Origin: Archaeoglobaceae archaeon
GTDB lineage: Archaea; Halobacteriota; Archaeoglobi; Archaeoglobales; Archaeoglobaceae
NCBI GenBank assembly: GCA_026985525.1
Contig: JALSQI010000052.1
Coordinates: 1-33,066, forward strand
DNA: 33,066 nucleotides
Reading direction: 5' to 3'
The notes beneath the pieces are model-generated. The model was not told where the DNA came from. It searched no databases and worked only from the letters and a program-made list of their open reading frames with translations. Made by a program: the position numbers and the translations under genes. Each line of letters opens with the position of its first letter. Positions within the stretch are counted from its first letter, which is position 1. Shown piece after piece: positions 1 to 6,694 of the stretch.

Positions 1-269
1 TAAGCAAGCTTGAGGATTGGAATCTTAGAGATGTAAAACGGCTTAGAGACGATGAATCATTTAAGAAACTCGTAGAAAACTCTATAAAGGATGTGCCTCT
101 GAGACTGGAAATCATTGACGGAGAAACTCGCAAAGGTAAGATTTCAAGAGAAGATTTTGAATTTTTGAAAATATCCATTTTAACGGGCATATTTTTCGAT
201 TTTGTCGATTTGTGGCATACAATTTTAAAATTTAAATTTGAAAAAGGTGGTGAAAATGAAAGCATTTGA
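1..269 (+). CDS. C-terminal end of an upstream CRISPR-operon gene (partial)
   Basis: An open frame enters from the left edge (first whole codon at base 3) and stops with TGA at 267-269, giving 88 residues. The fragment is charged and then helical and hydrophobic near the end. I recognise no motif in it. Its stop lies 14 bases inside the following Cmr4-like gene, and that gene's SD site (GGTGGTG, 246-252) sits within this frame, so the two are translationally coupled and surely one operon. By position it could be the C-terminus of Cas10/Cmr2 or of a RAMP such as Cmr3. That is inference from gene order only; the preceding sequence is needed to name it. Confidence 0.6.
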   Translation, partial: SKLEDWNLRDVKRLRDDESFKKLVENSIKDVPLRLEIIDGETRKGKISREDFEFLKISILTGIFFDFVDLWHTILKFKFEKGGENESI

Positions 270-1410
270 GTTGAAAAGATATTATGCAATAGCTCTAGAT
301 CCAATACACATTGGTACTGGTGGATATAGGATCGGTAGAGTAGATAACACGATAGTGAGAGAACCAGCAACGGGAATTCCAAAGATTCCCGGCACAACAA
401 TAGAGGGAGTTTGTAGGAGTTATGCGTTTTTAAAGGCAATGGAAGAGGGCAAATCAATCAATCCCGTTTGTGCTAAAGGAAAAGTAAAAAGTGAGTCAGA
501 ACAACCTTGTGGTAAGTGTGAAATCTGTGTAACGTTCGGCTTTTCGAGAAAGGATAGGTCTATGCAAGCCATGGCTTTATTTTCGGATACAAGGATTCTG
601 TTTTTCCCAGTAGCCACTATGATAGGACCAGTTTGGGTAACATGTCCAATGGTTCTTAAAGATGCTGGAATAAAAGAAATTAAGGGTAGTTCAAAAGAAG
701 ATATTCCAAAGCCAAATAACAACACTTTTATTGTTCCTGAAAGCTCTAAAATTAATCCGCCAGAAGAAAAACTTAACTTTGGCTGGTTACTTCTGACGCA
801 AGATAAGGATAATTCTAAGAAAACAGATACAAGTAAATGGGTTTACTATGAAAATAGCAAACAAGAAATGTTAAAAGATAAAATTCCAGATGAAATACTG
901 AGCAGGATTGTTATAGTTCCAGACAATCTATTCTCAACAATCGTAAACTCAAACCTCGAAGTTAGAACATCTGTTGCAATAGATCCAGAAAGGGGTGCTG
1001 CTGAGGAGGGAGCGTTATTCACTTACGAGGCAATTCCAAGAGGGACGGTTTTCTGGTTTGATGTAACTTACCAGAACCCCAAGCATTTTGGATTAAACGA
1101 TTGGGAAACGAATTTGATCATAAAAACGGTTGAAGACGGGCTCAGATACTTTGAGTTCTTAGGAGTTGGAGGCATGGGATCGAGAGGTTTTGGAAGACTG
1201 GAAGTGATTGGTAATTTCCTACCTTTTGAAGAATACATAGATGCTCTTGAGAGGAGATTAGAGACCTTACAAAAGGAAACTAAAAAAGAAGAAATTGAAA
1301 AGATTTGTGAATATTTAAGAGGAGTTAAATCAAAAATGGAGAAAGATGTTAAAGATATCCAAAGCCTAATCGATAAAGTTAACAAAATTTTTCCAAAATT
1401 TTGTAGGTGA
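256..1410 (+). CDS. cmr4: Cmr4-like Cas7 backbone subunit of a type III CRISPR effector
   Basis: RAMP-superfamily protein of about 384 residues. Cmr4 forms the repeated backbone of type III-B complexes and cuts target RNA at 6-nt spacing. Visible signatures are the N-terminal HIGTGG loop (about 18-23), the segment around D30 followed by a TGxPxIPGTTxxG run (about 39-51) that matches the Cas7 nuclease-Asp region, the Cmr4-type segment FSDTRILFFP...WVTCP (about 110-140), and a C-terminal Gly-rich GVGGMGSRGFGRL loop. An unusual insertion carries Cys72, Cys85, Cys88 and Cys91, a likely Zn site similar to those in Csm3/Csx7-type proteins. ATG 256 is preferred over the TTG at 238 because GGTGGTG lies just upstream of it. 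The next gene follows 6 bases downstream. Confidence 0.85.
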   Translation: MKAFELKRYYAIALDPIHIGTGGYRIGRVDNTIVREPATGIPKIPGTTIEGVCRSYAFLKAMEEGKSINPVCAKGKVKSESEQPCGKCEICVTFGFSRKDRSMQAMALFSDTRILFFPVATMIGPVWVTCPMVLKDAGIKEIKGSSKEDIPKPNNNTFIVPESSKINPPEEKLNFGWLLLTQDKDNSKKTDTSKWVYYENSKQEMLKDKIPDEILSRIVIVPDNLFSTIVNSNLEVRTSVAIDPERGAAEEGALFTYEAIPRGTVFWFDVTYQNPKHFGLNDWETNLIIKTVEDGLRYFEFLGVGGMGSRGFGRLEVIGNFLPFEEYIDALERRLETLQKETKKEEIEKICEYLRGVKSKMEKDVKDIQSLIDKVNKIFPKFCR

Positions 1411-1416
1411 TATAAG

Positions 1417-1794
1417 ATGACTGAAGAGAACCTTGATAAAATTGCTGCTGAAGTCGGATTTGAATTGGCAGATAACAAAAAAGACTCAGCTAAAGAATTT
1501 GAAAGAACGGTAACAAAAGCCTTAGGTATTTTAATTGAAGATGGCTTATTTGCATATGCTATCTGGTTGGAAAGTGAAGATGAAAAGGAGATAATAGACA
1601 AGAGTTTTGAACTATTAAGAGATAAAACAAAGTTAATCAAAGGGGATTATAACAAAAACAAAGAAAAGTTGAGAGAAGCCACTCTAAAAGAGATCTCACC
1701 CTCTATCGAAAAAACGCTCCTCGCAAGACAACTACTCGAAAGAATGCTTGTCTATGCAAGATATAGAGCTAAAGCTCTGCAAAAAGGTGATTAA
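1417..1794 (+). CDS. cmr5: Cmr5-like small subunit of type III-B CRISPR complex
   Basis: A 125-residue, all-helical, charged protein with the C-terminal pattern ARQLLERMLVYARYRAKAL, which is typical of Cmr5 (helical small subunit that lines the target RNA in the filament opposite Cmr4). Position directly between a Cmr4-like gene and a RAMP gene supports this. AGGTGAT (1405-1411) overlaps the Cmr4 stop and places the ATG at 1417. No catalytic residues are expected in this family. A Csm2/Cas11-type small subunit of another type III variant is the main alternative, but the C-terminal signature favours Cmr5. Confidence 0.8.
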   Translation: MTEENLDKIAAEVGFELADNKKDSAKEFERTVTKALGILIEDGLFAYAIWLESEDEKEIIDKSFELLRDKTKLIKGDYNKNKEKLREATLKEISPSIEKTLLARQLLERMLVYARYRAKALQKGD

Positions 1795-1796
1795 TA

Positions 1797-2810
1797 ATGG
1801 CTTGGAACTGCTATCTCGCAATCTTTAAAGCTGAAGTTCCAGTACACATAGGATACAAGCAGATTGGCATTCTGAAAACAACTCGCTACTACATCACAGG
1901 CAGGGTAATGTGGGGGGCGATAACAGCCAATTTAACAAGAGCGTTATTCAGCAGTCCAGATGCGCAAGACTATCAGGCGGTTGGAAATTTCGTCAGAGAA
2001 AATATAAAAACGACTTACTTTTACCCAGCCATAAATAAAAACGAAGTGTGTAATCCGGAGAAGTGGAGCAAATGTGAAGTTGGCAACTATCTCGTTTTTC
2101 TTCCAGAATACACTACTGAAGGAATAAAATTTGGTGAAAAAACTAAGGAAGAATTTGAACAGATGTTCATTGATTCCTTTGCCTCCACTGCCCTCGAACC
2201 GCAAACAAAAATTGCTGAAGAAGGTAGTTTGCACGAAATCGAATATATTAAGAATAAGACCGACGTAAATGGAAATGCTGTTCAAGTTTATTGGATTGGT
2301 TACATCTTCATTAATATGGATGCAAATAAGGCGAGGGATAATAGTGGAGAACGAGTTTACGATGTAGAGTTAAATGAAAAAAACAATGATGATATCGAGA
2401 TAAAATTCAAGAGCAAAGACAAGAATTACGAAACTACCCTAAAAGATTGTCTGTACATTTTACTCGTAGGAGGGGAAAGAAATTACGGATTTGGAAGATT
2501 GAAGCTTCTTGAAAATGACTTGCGAAAATCCAAAGATAAAATATTTGGGAAATTTGATTTTGAGCTTAAAGATAAAATTATTTTCAAAAATCTGAATGTA
2601 GCAATATCCCACATAAAATTGTCAAATAATAAACTTAAATTGGGGGAGATAGAACCACTCGTAGGTTTGGAGTGGTCTGAAAAAGGAGCGGGGCAAAAAA
2701 TCAGTGAAGCGATAGTATGTGCAACACCGGGGAGCAAAATAGAAGCTGAGGATATCGTTTTAAATAGTTATGCAATACTAAATTCAATACTAAATCGCGT
2801 GCAAGATTAA
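1797..2810 (+). CDS. Unclassified RAMP (Cas5/Cas7-like) protein of the type III operon
   Basis: 337-residue RAMP-fold protein. The N-terminus has a beta strand followed by VHIGYKQIGILKTTRYY and a GRVMWGA segment, in the position where RAMPs carry their PGSSLKGA loop. A second RAMP mark is the Gly-rich loop GGERNYGFGRLKL (about 223-235). Between them is a TALEPQTKIAEEGSLHEIEYI segment that I associate with non-canonical archaeal and thermophile type III RAMPs. It does not match ordinary Cmr6 (no N-terminal GGG/DPxxG pattern) or Cmr1. It probably fills the Cmr6, Cmr3 or Csx10 position in a variant complex. GGTGATT (about 1786-1792) is its SD site, 2 bases separate it from the previous stop, and it is the last gene of the operon. 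Confidence 0.7.
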   Translation: MAWNCYLAIFKAEVPVHIGYKQIGILKTTRYYITGRVMWGAITANLTRALFSSPDAQDYQAVGNFVRENIKTTYFYPAINKNEVCNPEKWSKCEVGNYLVFLPEYTTEGIKFGEKTKEEFEQMFIDSFASTALEPQTKIAEEGSLHEIEYIKNKTDVNGNAVQVYWIGYIFINMDANKARDNSGERVYDVELNEKNNDDIEIKFKSKDKNYETTLKDCLYILLVGGERNYGFGRLKLLENDLRKSKDKIFGKFDFELKDKIIFKNLNVAISHIKLSNNKLKLGEIEPLVGLEWSEKGAGQKISEAIVCATPGSKIEAEDIVLNSYAILNSILNRVQD

Positions 2811-2897
2811 AATAACGAACTTTTATATTTCAATATATTTTATTTTACATTAAAAAAATTCTAAAAATATTAAAGATTTATATACAAACACAAAAAA
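2811..2897. terminator. AT-rich intergenic stretch between convergent genes, probable T-rich terminators
   Basis: 87 bases, almost all A/T, between the end of the CRISPR operon and the end of the gene on the opposite strand. The + strand has T-rich runs around 2820-2850 and the - strand has them around 2852-2895. Archaeal termination is driven by oligo-T on the non-template strand, so both operons can terminate here. No repeat or RNA gene is seen. Confidence 0.45.
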
Positions 2898-3428
2898 TTA
2901 ACTTTCGTACAACTCCTTAAGCGTTTCGGACCTCAAACCAGCAATGTTGCCAGATACTCCGCTAATCACGACGTATCTATCTACTTTTCCCCTAAGCTTT
3001 CCGACGTAAAAAGGATAAAGCACTTCTTCAACTTCTACCACTCTTAACTCCGATGCGTTGGCAGAAATACCAAAAGCCGCAAATTTCACGTGGTCTTTAA
3101 ACACGTTAAGTCCTTCCAGCAACTTTATGAGTTTATCTATTTCGACTCTCTTTTCCACAGCCTCAACTTCCAGTTCCTCAACCTCAGGAGGGTATGAAAA
3201 AGATAAACCCGTCCACAATCCGTCTATAAGCTCGTAAACGTTTATCAGTTCCACGATTTTTGCCCCTGAAATTTTATCTTTTTCAACTACTTCAAGCTTT
3301 ACAATCGCAACCGGTAGCCAGAGTAGTTTGATATCTTCAAGATTTTCTTTTCTTATAAAACCTTTTCTCAAATTTAGAATCGTTTTCCTCGCTTTTTCTT
3401 CCTCAACTCTTAACGGTACTGCTTTCAT
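2898..3428 (-). CDS. Conserved-looking hypothetical protein, 176 aa
   Basis: I do not recognise a named family. The protein is rich in Val, Glu and Lys, has no membrane segment and no Cys/His cluster, and alternates beta strands and helices. The middle holds a WLPVAIVKLEV strand, an aromatic LWTGLSFSYPPE stretch, and a C-terminal segment VDRYVVISGVSGNIAGLRSE. The upstream DNA has an A-box-like TTATAATTATTT (3447-3458) about 25 bases before ATG 3428, with GGGG close to the start, so it probably has its own promoter. The gene lies about 90 bases downstream of the tRNA on the same strand. Confidence 0.6.
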   Translation of the reverse strand: MKAVPLRVEEEKARKTILNLRKGFIRKENLEDIKLLWLPVAIVKLEVVEKDKISGAKIVELINVYELIDGLWTGLSFSYPPEVEELEVEAVEKRVEIDKLIKLLEGLNVFKDHVKFAAFGISANASELRVVEVEEVLYPFYVGKLRGKVDRYVVISGVSGNIAGLRSETLKELYES

Positions 3429-3445
3429 CGTTCCCCTATTCTCCA

Positions 3446-3461
3446 GCTAAATAAATAATTA
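3446..3461 (-). promoter_or_regulatory. A-box (TATA) upstream of the 176-aa protein gene
   Basis: On the - strand TTATAATTATTTATTT centres about 26 bases upstream of ATG 3428, the spacing expected for an archaeal TATA box driving a leaderless or nearly leaderless transcript. Confidence 0.4.
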
Positions 3462-3516
3462 TAACTATGTCCAGATCTAATCTTAAAAGTAAATGGTATC
3501 TCAAAGTGTATCTTAA

Positions 3517-3588
3517 CGGACCCGCCGGGATTTGAACCCGGGTCGAGGGGTCCGAAGCCCCTCAGGATTTCCCCTACCCTACGGGCCC
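3517..3588 (-). tRNA. tRNA-Arg (anticodon TCG)
   Basis: On the - strand the sequence folds as a complete cloverleaf. The acceptor stem is GGGCCCG / CGGGTCC with discriminator G. The anticodon stem AGGGG / CCCCT encloses loop CTTCGGA, giving anticodon TCG (reads CGA). The T arm is CCGGG-TTCAAAT-CCCGG. No intron and no encoded CCA. The very G+C-rich stems fit a hyperthermophile. The mature 5' end lies only 3 bases after the thioredoxin stop codon, and no A-box is evident inside the end of that gene, so the tRNA may be processed from the thioredoxin transcript. Confidence 0.95.
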
Positions 3589-3591
3589 CAA

Positions 3592-3993
3592 TTACAGATT
3601 TCTCTCTATCCAAGCCTTTATCTCACTTTTCGGATATGCCCCCACAAGAACGTCAACCGCTTTTCCTTTTTTGAAGAACATTAAAGCAGGTATAGCCGAA
3701 ATTGCAAAACTTGCCGCTATTTGCTCATTTTCATCGACGTTCAGCTTACCAAAAACAACTCTTCCTGCGTATTCATAAGCGAGTTCAGCTATTACTGGAG
3801 AGATCATCTTACACGGACCGCACCAATCAGCGTAAAAGTCAACAACTGCGTTTTCGTTCATTACAAAGCTCTCAAAGTTTGATTGATTTAGACTAACAAC
3901 TTCAGCCTTCTTTTTACTTTCACTAACTCCGGAAAATTTAGACATTAGTTTTTTCAACTTGTTCATTCTTATTCTCTCAAGCTCATCGTCCAT
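3592..3993 (-). CDS. trx: Thioredoxin
   Basis: 133-residue thioredoxin-fold disulfide reductase. The active site WCGPC is at about 57-61 (Cys58, Cys61), preceded by VVDFYADW and followed later by the cis-Pro segment ISAIPALMFFKKGK, so the catalytic machinery is intact. The first 30 or so residues are a charged, Lys-rich extension absent from minimal thioredoxins. The internal Met10 or Met17 could be alternative starts, but an A-box-like ATTTTAAAC (about 4015-4023) sits at leaderless distance from ATG 3993 and supports the longer form. Cytosolic thiol reductant; the partner reductase is not in the window. tRNA-Arg begins 3 bases after the stop. Confidence 0.92.
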   Translation of the reverse strand: MDDELERIRMNKLKKLMSKFSGVSESKKKAEVVSLNQSNFESFVMNENAVVDFYADWCGPCKMISPVIAELAYEYAGRVVFGKLNVDENEQIAASFAISAIPALMFFKKGKAVDVLVGAYPKSEIKAWIERNL

Positions 3994-4036
3994 ATTAGAT
4001 GTATTTCAGGATTTGTTTAAAATTTTTCGATTTTTA

Positions 4037-4444
4037 TCACTTAAATTCAGATTTAGCTACAACTTTACTCGCCGTTAGTTTTCCGAGTTTTGAAGACCCA
4101 TCAACAGTAACTACTCCTTCAGCCTCTACAACGTCTATTATCGAGCTATAAATTCTAACGTCGCCTTTTGCTCTAATTTTCTTTCCAACACACATGGGCT
4201 GTATTAGTGCATTGTTACACCTTATCTCGTTAAACTTTGACTTCGCTCCGAGAACCACTCTATCCGCTTCAATAATTCCGTTTATCAGACACCCAATTCC
4301 AAATATCGCTTCTTCAGCTTTAACGTTTCCCAGAAAACTAACGTTTCTACCGGCGATAAGCTTTCCGTCTAACCTAACGTTCTTAACTACGACTCCACCA
4401 CTTCTAACGACGAAAACTTTCTTTTTCGGATCGTACAGTAGCAT
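4037..4444 (-). CDS. Beta-helix (bactofilin-like) protein, unknown function
   Basis: 135 residues built of short Gly/Val-rich repeats of about 14-18 residues (xVxxxGxVxAxxxVxxGxxV pattern), such as KNVRLDGKLIAGRNVSFLGN, GIIEADRVVLGAKSKFNEI and GKKIRAKGDVRIYSS. This pattern suggests a small right- or left-handed beta-helix of the bactofilin / polymer-forming type, or the pectate-lyase-like scaffolds found as DUF-class archaeal proteins. There are no membrane segments and no catalytic motif. It overlaps the PUA gene by one base (TAATG), so the two are translationally coupled. Function is unknown: a structural scaffold is plausible, but a solitary hexapeptide-repeat enzyme domain cannot be excluded. 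Confidence 0.55.
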   Translation of the reverse strand: MLLYDPKKKVFVVRSGGVVVKNVRLDGKLIAGRNVSFLGNVKAEEAIFGIGCLINGIIEADRVVLGAKSKFNEIRCNNALIQPMCVGKKIRAKGDVRIYSSIIDVVEAEGVVTVDGSSKLGKLTASKVVAKSEFK

Positions 4445-4908
4445 TAGGCATCAACTCCTTGCCTTACCTCGACGGCAACACCTCTTTCGAAGTCCAGCAT
4501 TTCTTCTGCCGAAAGAACGGCTCTACCAGTAGCGAGTAAAACGTCTTCCTCGTTTACGACTAAAACTTCCTCCCCTGGCCTTATAGATTCGTCAACATCT
4601 ACGACGTGCTTCGAAAACACGCTTTTTCCAGCCGCTATAAATTCTGAAACTTCATTTAAAACGCACACTCTAAGCTTTGGATAGTCAAAAAATTCGTGCA
4701 ACCTCTTTGCCCCCTCTATGCTTAGAGTTAACAATCCAGTGTCAGCTTTCAGAGTGGCTATTCTAACTCCACGATCTAATACCTGTCTTATTCTACCAGT
4801 ACTGGATAGCAAAAACTCACAGCTTTGTGGAAATAGAGCTTTCCCCGCTCCCGGACCAAATTGATAATCAGCTATTACCCTAACAGTCCTCAACATTTCA
4901 TCTACCAT
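4444..4908 (-). CDS. Stand-alone PUA-domain RNA-binding protein
   Basis: 154 residues. The N-terminal half (VRVIADYQFGPGAGKALFP ... STGRIRQVLD) resembles the C-terminal domains of archaeosine tRNA-guanine transglycosylase. The C-terminal half (about 75-150) is a PUA domain, with the typical IRPGEEVLVVNEEDVLLATGRAVLS core and a terminal RGVAVEVR strand. Such proteins (COG1370-like) are common in Archaea as separate genes and are thought to bind tRNA or rRNA; no catalytic residues are visible. It overlaps the upstream cis-prenyltransferase-like gene by 11 bases and the downstream gene by one base. An alternative start is the ATG four codons later. Confidence 0.8.
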   Translation of the reverse strand: MVDEMLRTVRVIADYQFGPGAGKALFPQSCEFLLSSTGRIRQVLDRGVRIATLKADTGLLTLSIEGAKRLHEFFDYPKLRVCVLNEVSEFIAAGKSVFSKHVVDVDESIRPGEEVLVVNEEDVLLATGRAVLSAEEMLDFERGVAVEVRQGVDA

Positions 4909-5404
4909 ACCTTCTCTCCCTCCTCTGGTAATCTCTCAGGCATCTAAGAAAGTCCACGTATCTAAACCTTTTCAAGTCTATATCTGCAAAGTAAAGTTCG
5001 CTGTATATGCTCTGCCATATTAAGAAGTCGGGGATTTCGTTTCCAACTCTGACTATGAGGTCTGGGGGGTTTTTAACTTCGAGAAAACTTTCAAACAACT
5101 TCTCGTTAACTTCTTCTGGTTCAATTTCACCTTTTTCAACCAGTTCAGCCAACTTTTTTACTGCCAGCAGAACTTCCTCTCTACCTTTCACCCTAACAAC
5201 GTTAACTTTCATCTTTTCTCTCGACTTTAAATCCACTTTTCCCGAACAGACAGTCACCTCTTTTACACCAAACTTCTCACACCACTCCAAAAAAGTTTCT
5301 GGCAATTCTTCTGCAACTACCATCAAGTGAGAAGGTATTCTACCCCTCTTTACTTTTTTTTCGAGCATTTTAATGTAGATTGGCATTAAAATTTCTTCAA
5401 GCAT
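4898..5404 (-). CDS. Short cis-prenyltransferase homologue, NgBR/Nus1-like non-catalytic subunit
   Basis: The C-terminal half clearly matches undecaprenyl/dehydrodolichyl diphosphate synthases: PDLIVRVGNEIPDFLIWQS, SELYF, and DYQRRERRYGR at the very end. The N-terminal half lacks the catalytic DGNxRW segment. IPSHLMVVAEELPETFLEWC stands where it should be, close to the HMGLVI... form of eukaryotic NgBR/Nus1. At 168 residues it is well short of the usual 230-260. I therefore infer a non-catalytic partner of a heteromeric cis-prenyltransferase, of the kind reported in eukaryotes and in methanogens. ATG 5404 is chosen because the longer frame runs into the divergent gene and an A-box-like CTTTTTAATTT (5426-5436) is about 26 bases upstream. 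It heads a unit with the PUA and beta-helix genes. Confidence 0.72.
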   Translation of the reverse strand: MLEEILMPIYIKMLEKKVKRGRIPSHLMVVAEELPETFLEWCEKFGVKEVTVCSGKVDLKSREKMKVNVVRVKGREEVLLAVKKLAELVEKGEIEPEEVNEKLFESFLEVKNPPDLIVRVGNEIPDFLIWQSIYSELYFADIDLKRFRYVDFLRCLRDYQRRERRYGR

Positions 5405-5444
5405 CAGTAAACTTTTTAACACACCTAAATTAAAAAGCTTCTCA
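5405..5444. promoter_or_regulatory. Compact divergent promoter region, cis-prenyltransferase-like gene / DUF92 gene
   Basis: Only 40 bases separate the two divergent start codons (5404 on -, 5445 on +). It contains ACTTTTTAAC (about 5410-5419) about 30 bases upstream of the + start and AAATTAAAAAG (5426-5436) about 26 bases upstream of the - start. Each could serve as an A-box for a leaderless transcript, so the two genes probably share regulation. Confidence 0.4.
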
Positions 5445-6629
5445 ATGCTACTAACCCTAATAGCTATCGTTCTATCGCTGTTCCCTCCAAAGATTGCAGA
5501 TGGATTTGCTGTCTTTTTAACGCTTTCAAGTGCCATAGTTTACGGAAACTTGACATATGAAAACTTGAAAGAATCGAAGACTTTTGAAAATTACCTTAAA
5601 TCTATGATAATAGCCTCTATAATTTCTTTTGGAAACTTTTTTGGCGTCAAAAGCTACGTAATTGCGGCATCTCTTATACTATGCGACGTTCACTTTGTAC
5701 TGAAAAATCTTAAATTTAAGAAAAATGCTTTATTTTACATATTAGTTTATACACTGACCGGAGCTATTTACTTCTCGTTTCAACACTTATCGACGCCATA
5801 CTTACTCTTTTTATCGTTAATGGGAGGTATATCAGCATCCCTTGTAGAATACGTTAGTGCTGAGGGTGGAGCTGTAATAGTCGTTTCCGCAACTACGTAC
5901 TTGATATTCACGATGTACGCTATACACACGACCATAGTTTACTTAGCTGAAGCTTTTACGATATCTTTCCTCTTAGCTTTAATTTCGATGAAAGCTGGAG
6001 TTGCTGACGAAAGTGGCTTGCTGAGTGCAACTCTCATCGGTACAGTAATAATAATTTTTACCGATATAAGATTCTTTTTAGTGTTGCTTACGTTCTACAT
6101 ATTGGGAAGCGTTGCGACAAAATACAAGTACAGAGATAAGTACGAAAGAGGGGTTGCAGAACCAGCTGGAGGAGCAAGAGGATATGTAAACGTTTTTTCT
6201 AACAGCTTAGCTCCACTTTTTTTCGCAATAAACTATGGATTTTACGGAATGAACGTTTTCAAATTGGCATTCGTAGCAGCTGTCGCAACAGCCTTAGGAG
6301 ATACTATGGCGAGCGAGATAGGAAAGACTTCTGAAAGAGTTTACTTAATAACAAACTTAAAAAGAGTTGAGCCGGGAACGAATGGGGGTATTTCTCTAAG
6401 AGGAGAGTTAGCAGCTGTATTGGGATGTTTGCTTGTTTGCTTTGTGGCTTTAGCCCTCAAGATGATAAACAACGTAGTCCCGGTTTTCTTAGCATCTTTT
6501 GTTGGAGTTCACATAGATAGCCTACTCGGAGCAACTTTGGAGGAGAGGGGTTTGTTGACGAATGCAGGAGTTAACTTCTTAGCTACTCTATCGGGAGGAT
6601 TGTTGCTTTTGTTGTTCAACGTTTATTAA
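5445..6629 (+). CDS. DUF92 (VTE6/TMEM19-like) multi-spanning membrane protein
   Basis: 394 residues with about ten or more hydrophobic segments. The C-terminal half (about 185-394) is a DUF92 domain, with GSVATKYKYRDKYERGVAE, GGARGYVNVFSNSLAPLF, ATALGDTMASEIGKTS and RVEPGTNGGISLRGELAA. DUF92 includes plant VTE6, a phytyl-phosphate kinase, so a prenyl-phosphate kinase role is plausible. The N-terminal half (about 1-180) is a separate block of membrane helices without motifs I recognise. The gene is divergent from the cis-prenyltransferase-like gene with 40 bases between starts, which fits a shared role in polyprenol or prenyl-phosphate metabolism. Substrate and direction are inference. The start at ATG 5445 gives an immediate hydrophobic helix. 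Confidence 0.75.
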   Translation: MLLTLIAIVLSLFPPKIADGFAVFLTLSSAIVYGNLTYENLKESKTFENYLKSMIIASIISFGNFFGVKSYVIAASLILCDVHFVLKNLKFKKNALFYILVYTLTGAIYFSFQHLSTPYLLFLSLMGGISASLVEYVSAEGGAVIVVSATTYLIFTMYAIHTTIVYLAEAFTISFLLALISMKAGVADESGLLSATLIGTVIIIFTDIRFFLVLLTFYILGSVATKYKYRDKYERGVAEPAGGARGYVNVFSNSLAPLFFAINYGFYGMNVFKLAFVAAVATALGDTMASEIGKTSERVYLITNLKRVEPGTNGGISLRGELAAVLGCLLVCFVALALKMINNVVPVFLASFVGVHIDSLLGATLEERGLLTNAGVNFLATLSGGLLLLLFNVY

Positions 6630-6666
6630 TTTAGTAACGAGAACTTTAACAAGTTTAACAGAAACA

Positions 6667-6677
6667 GTTTTTATTCC
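6667..6677 (+). promoter_or_regulatory. A-box upstream of gatB
   Basis: GTTTTTATTCC lies about 23-28 bases before ATG 6695 and there is no SD site, so gatB is probably read from a leaderless mRNA. Two TTTAACA direct repeats (6646-6661) lie just upstream. Confidence 0.4.
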
Positions 6678-6694
6678 CACCTCGTCCTCAATTC

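Noticed and set aside
1797-2810. The RAMP protein as ordinary Cmr6
   Set aside because: Its N-terminus and central motif do not match Cmr6; position alone suggested the name.
5405-5536. The longer frame of the cis-prenyltransferase-like gene
   Set aside because: The extra 44 residues run antisense into the DUF92 gene, lack any prenyltransferase motif, and leave no room for the divergent promoter.
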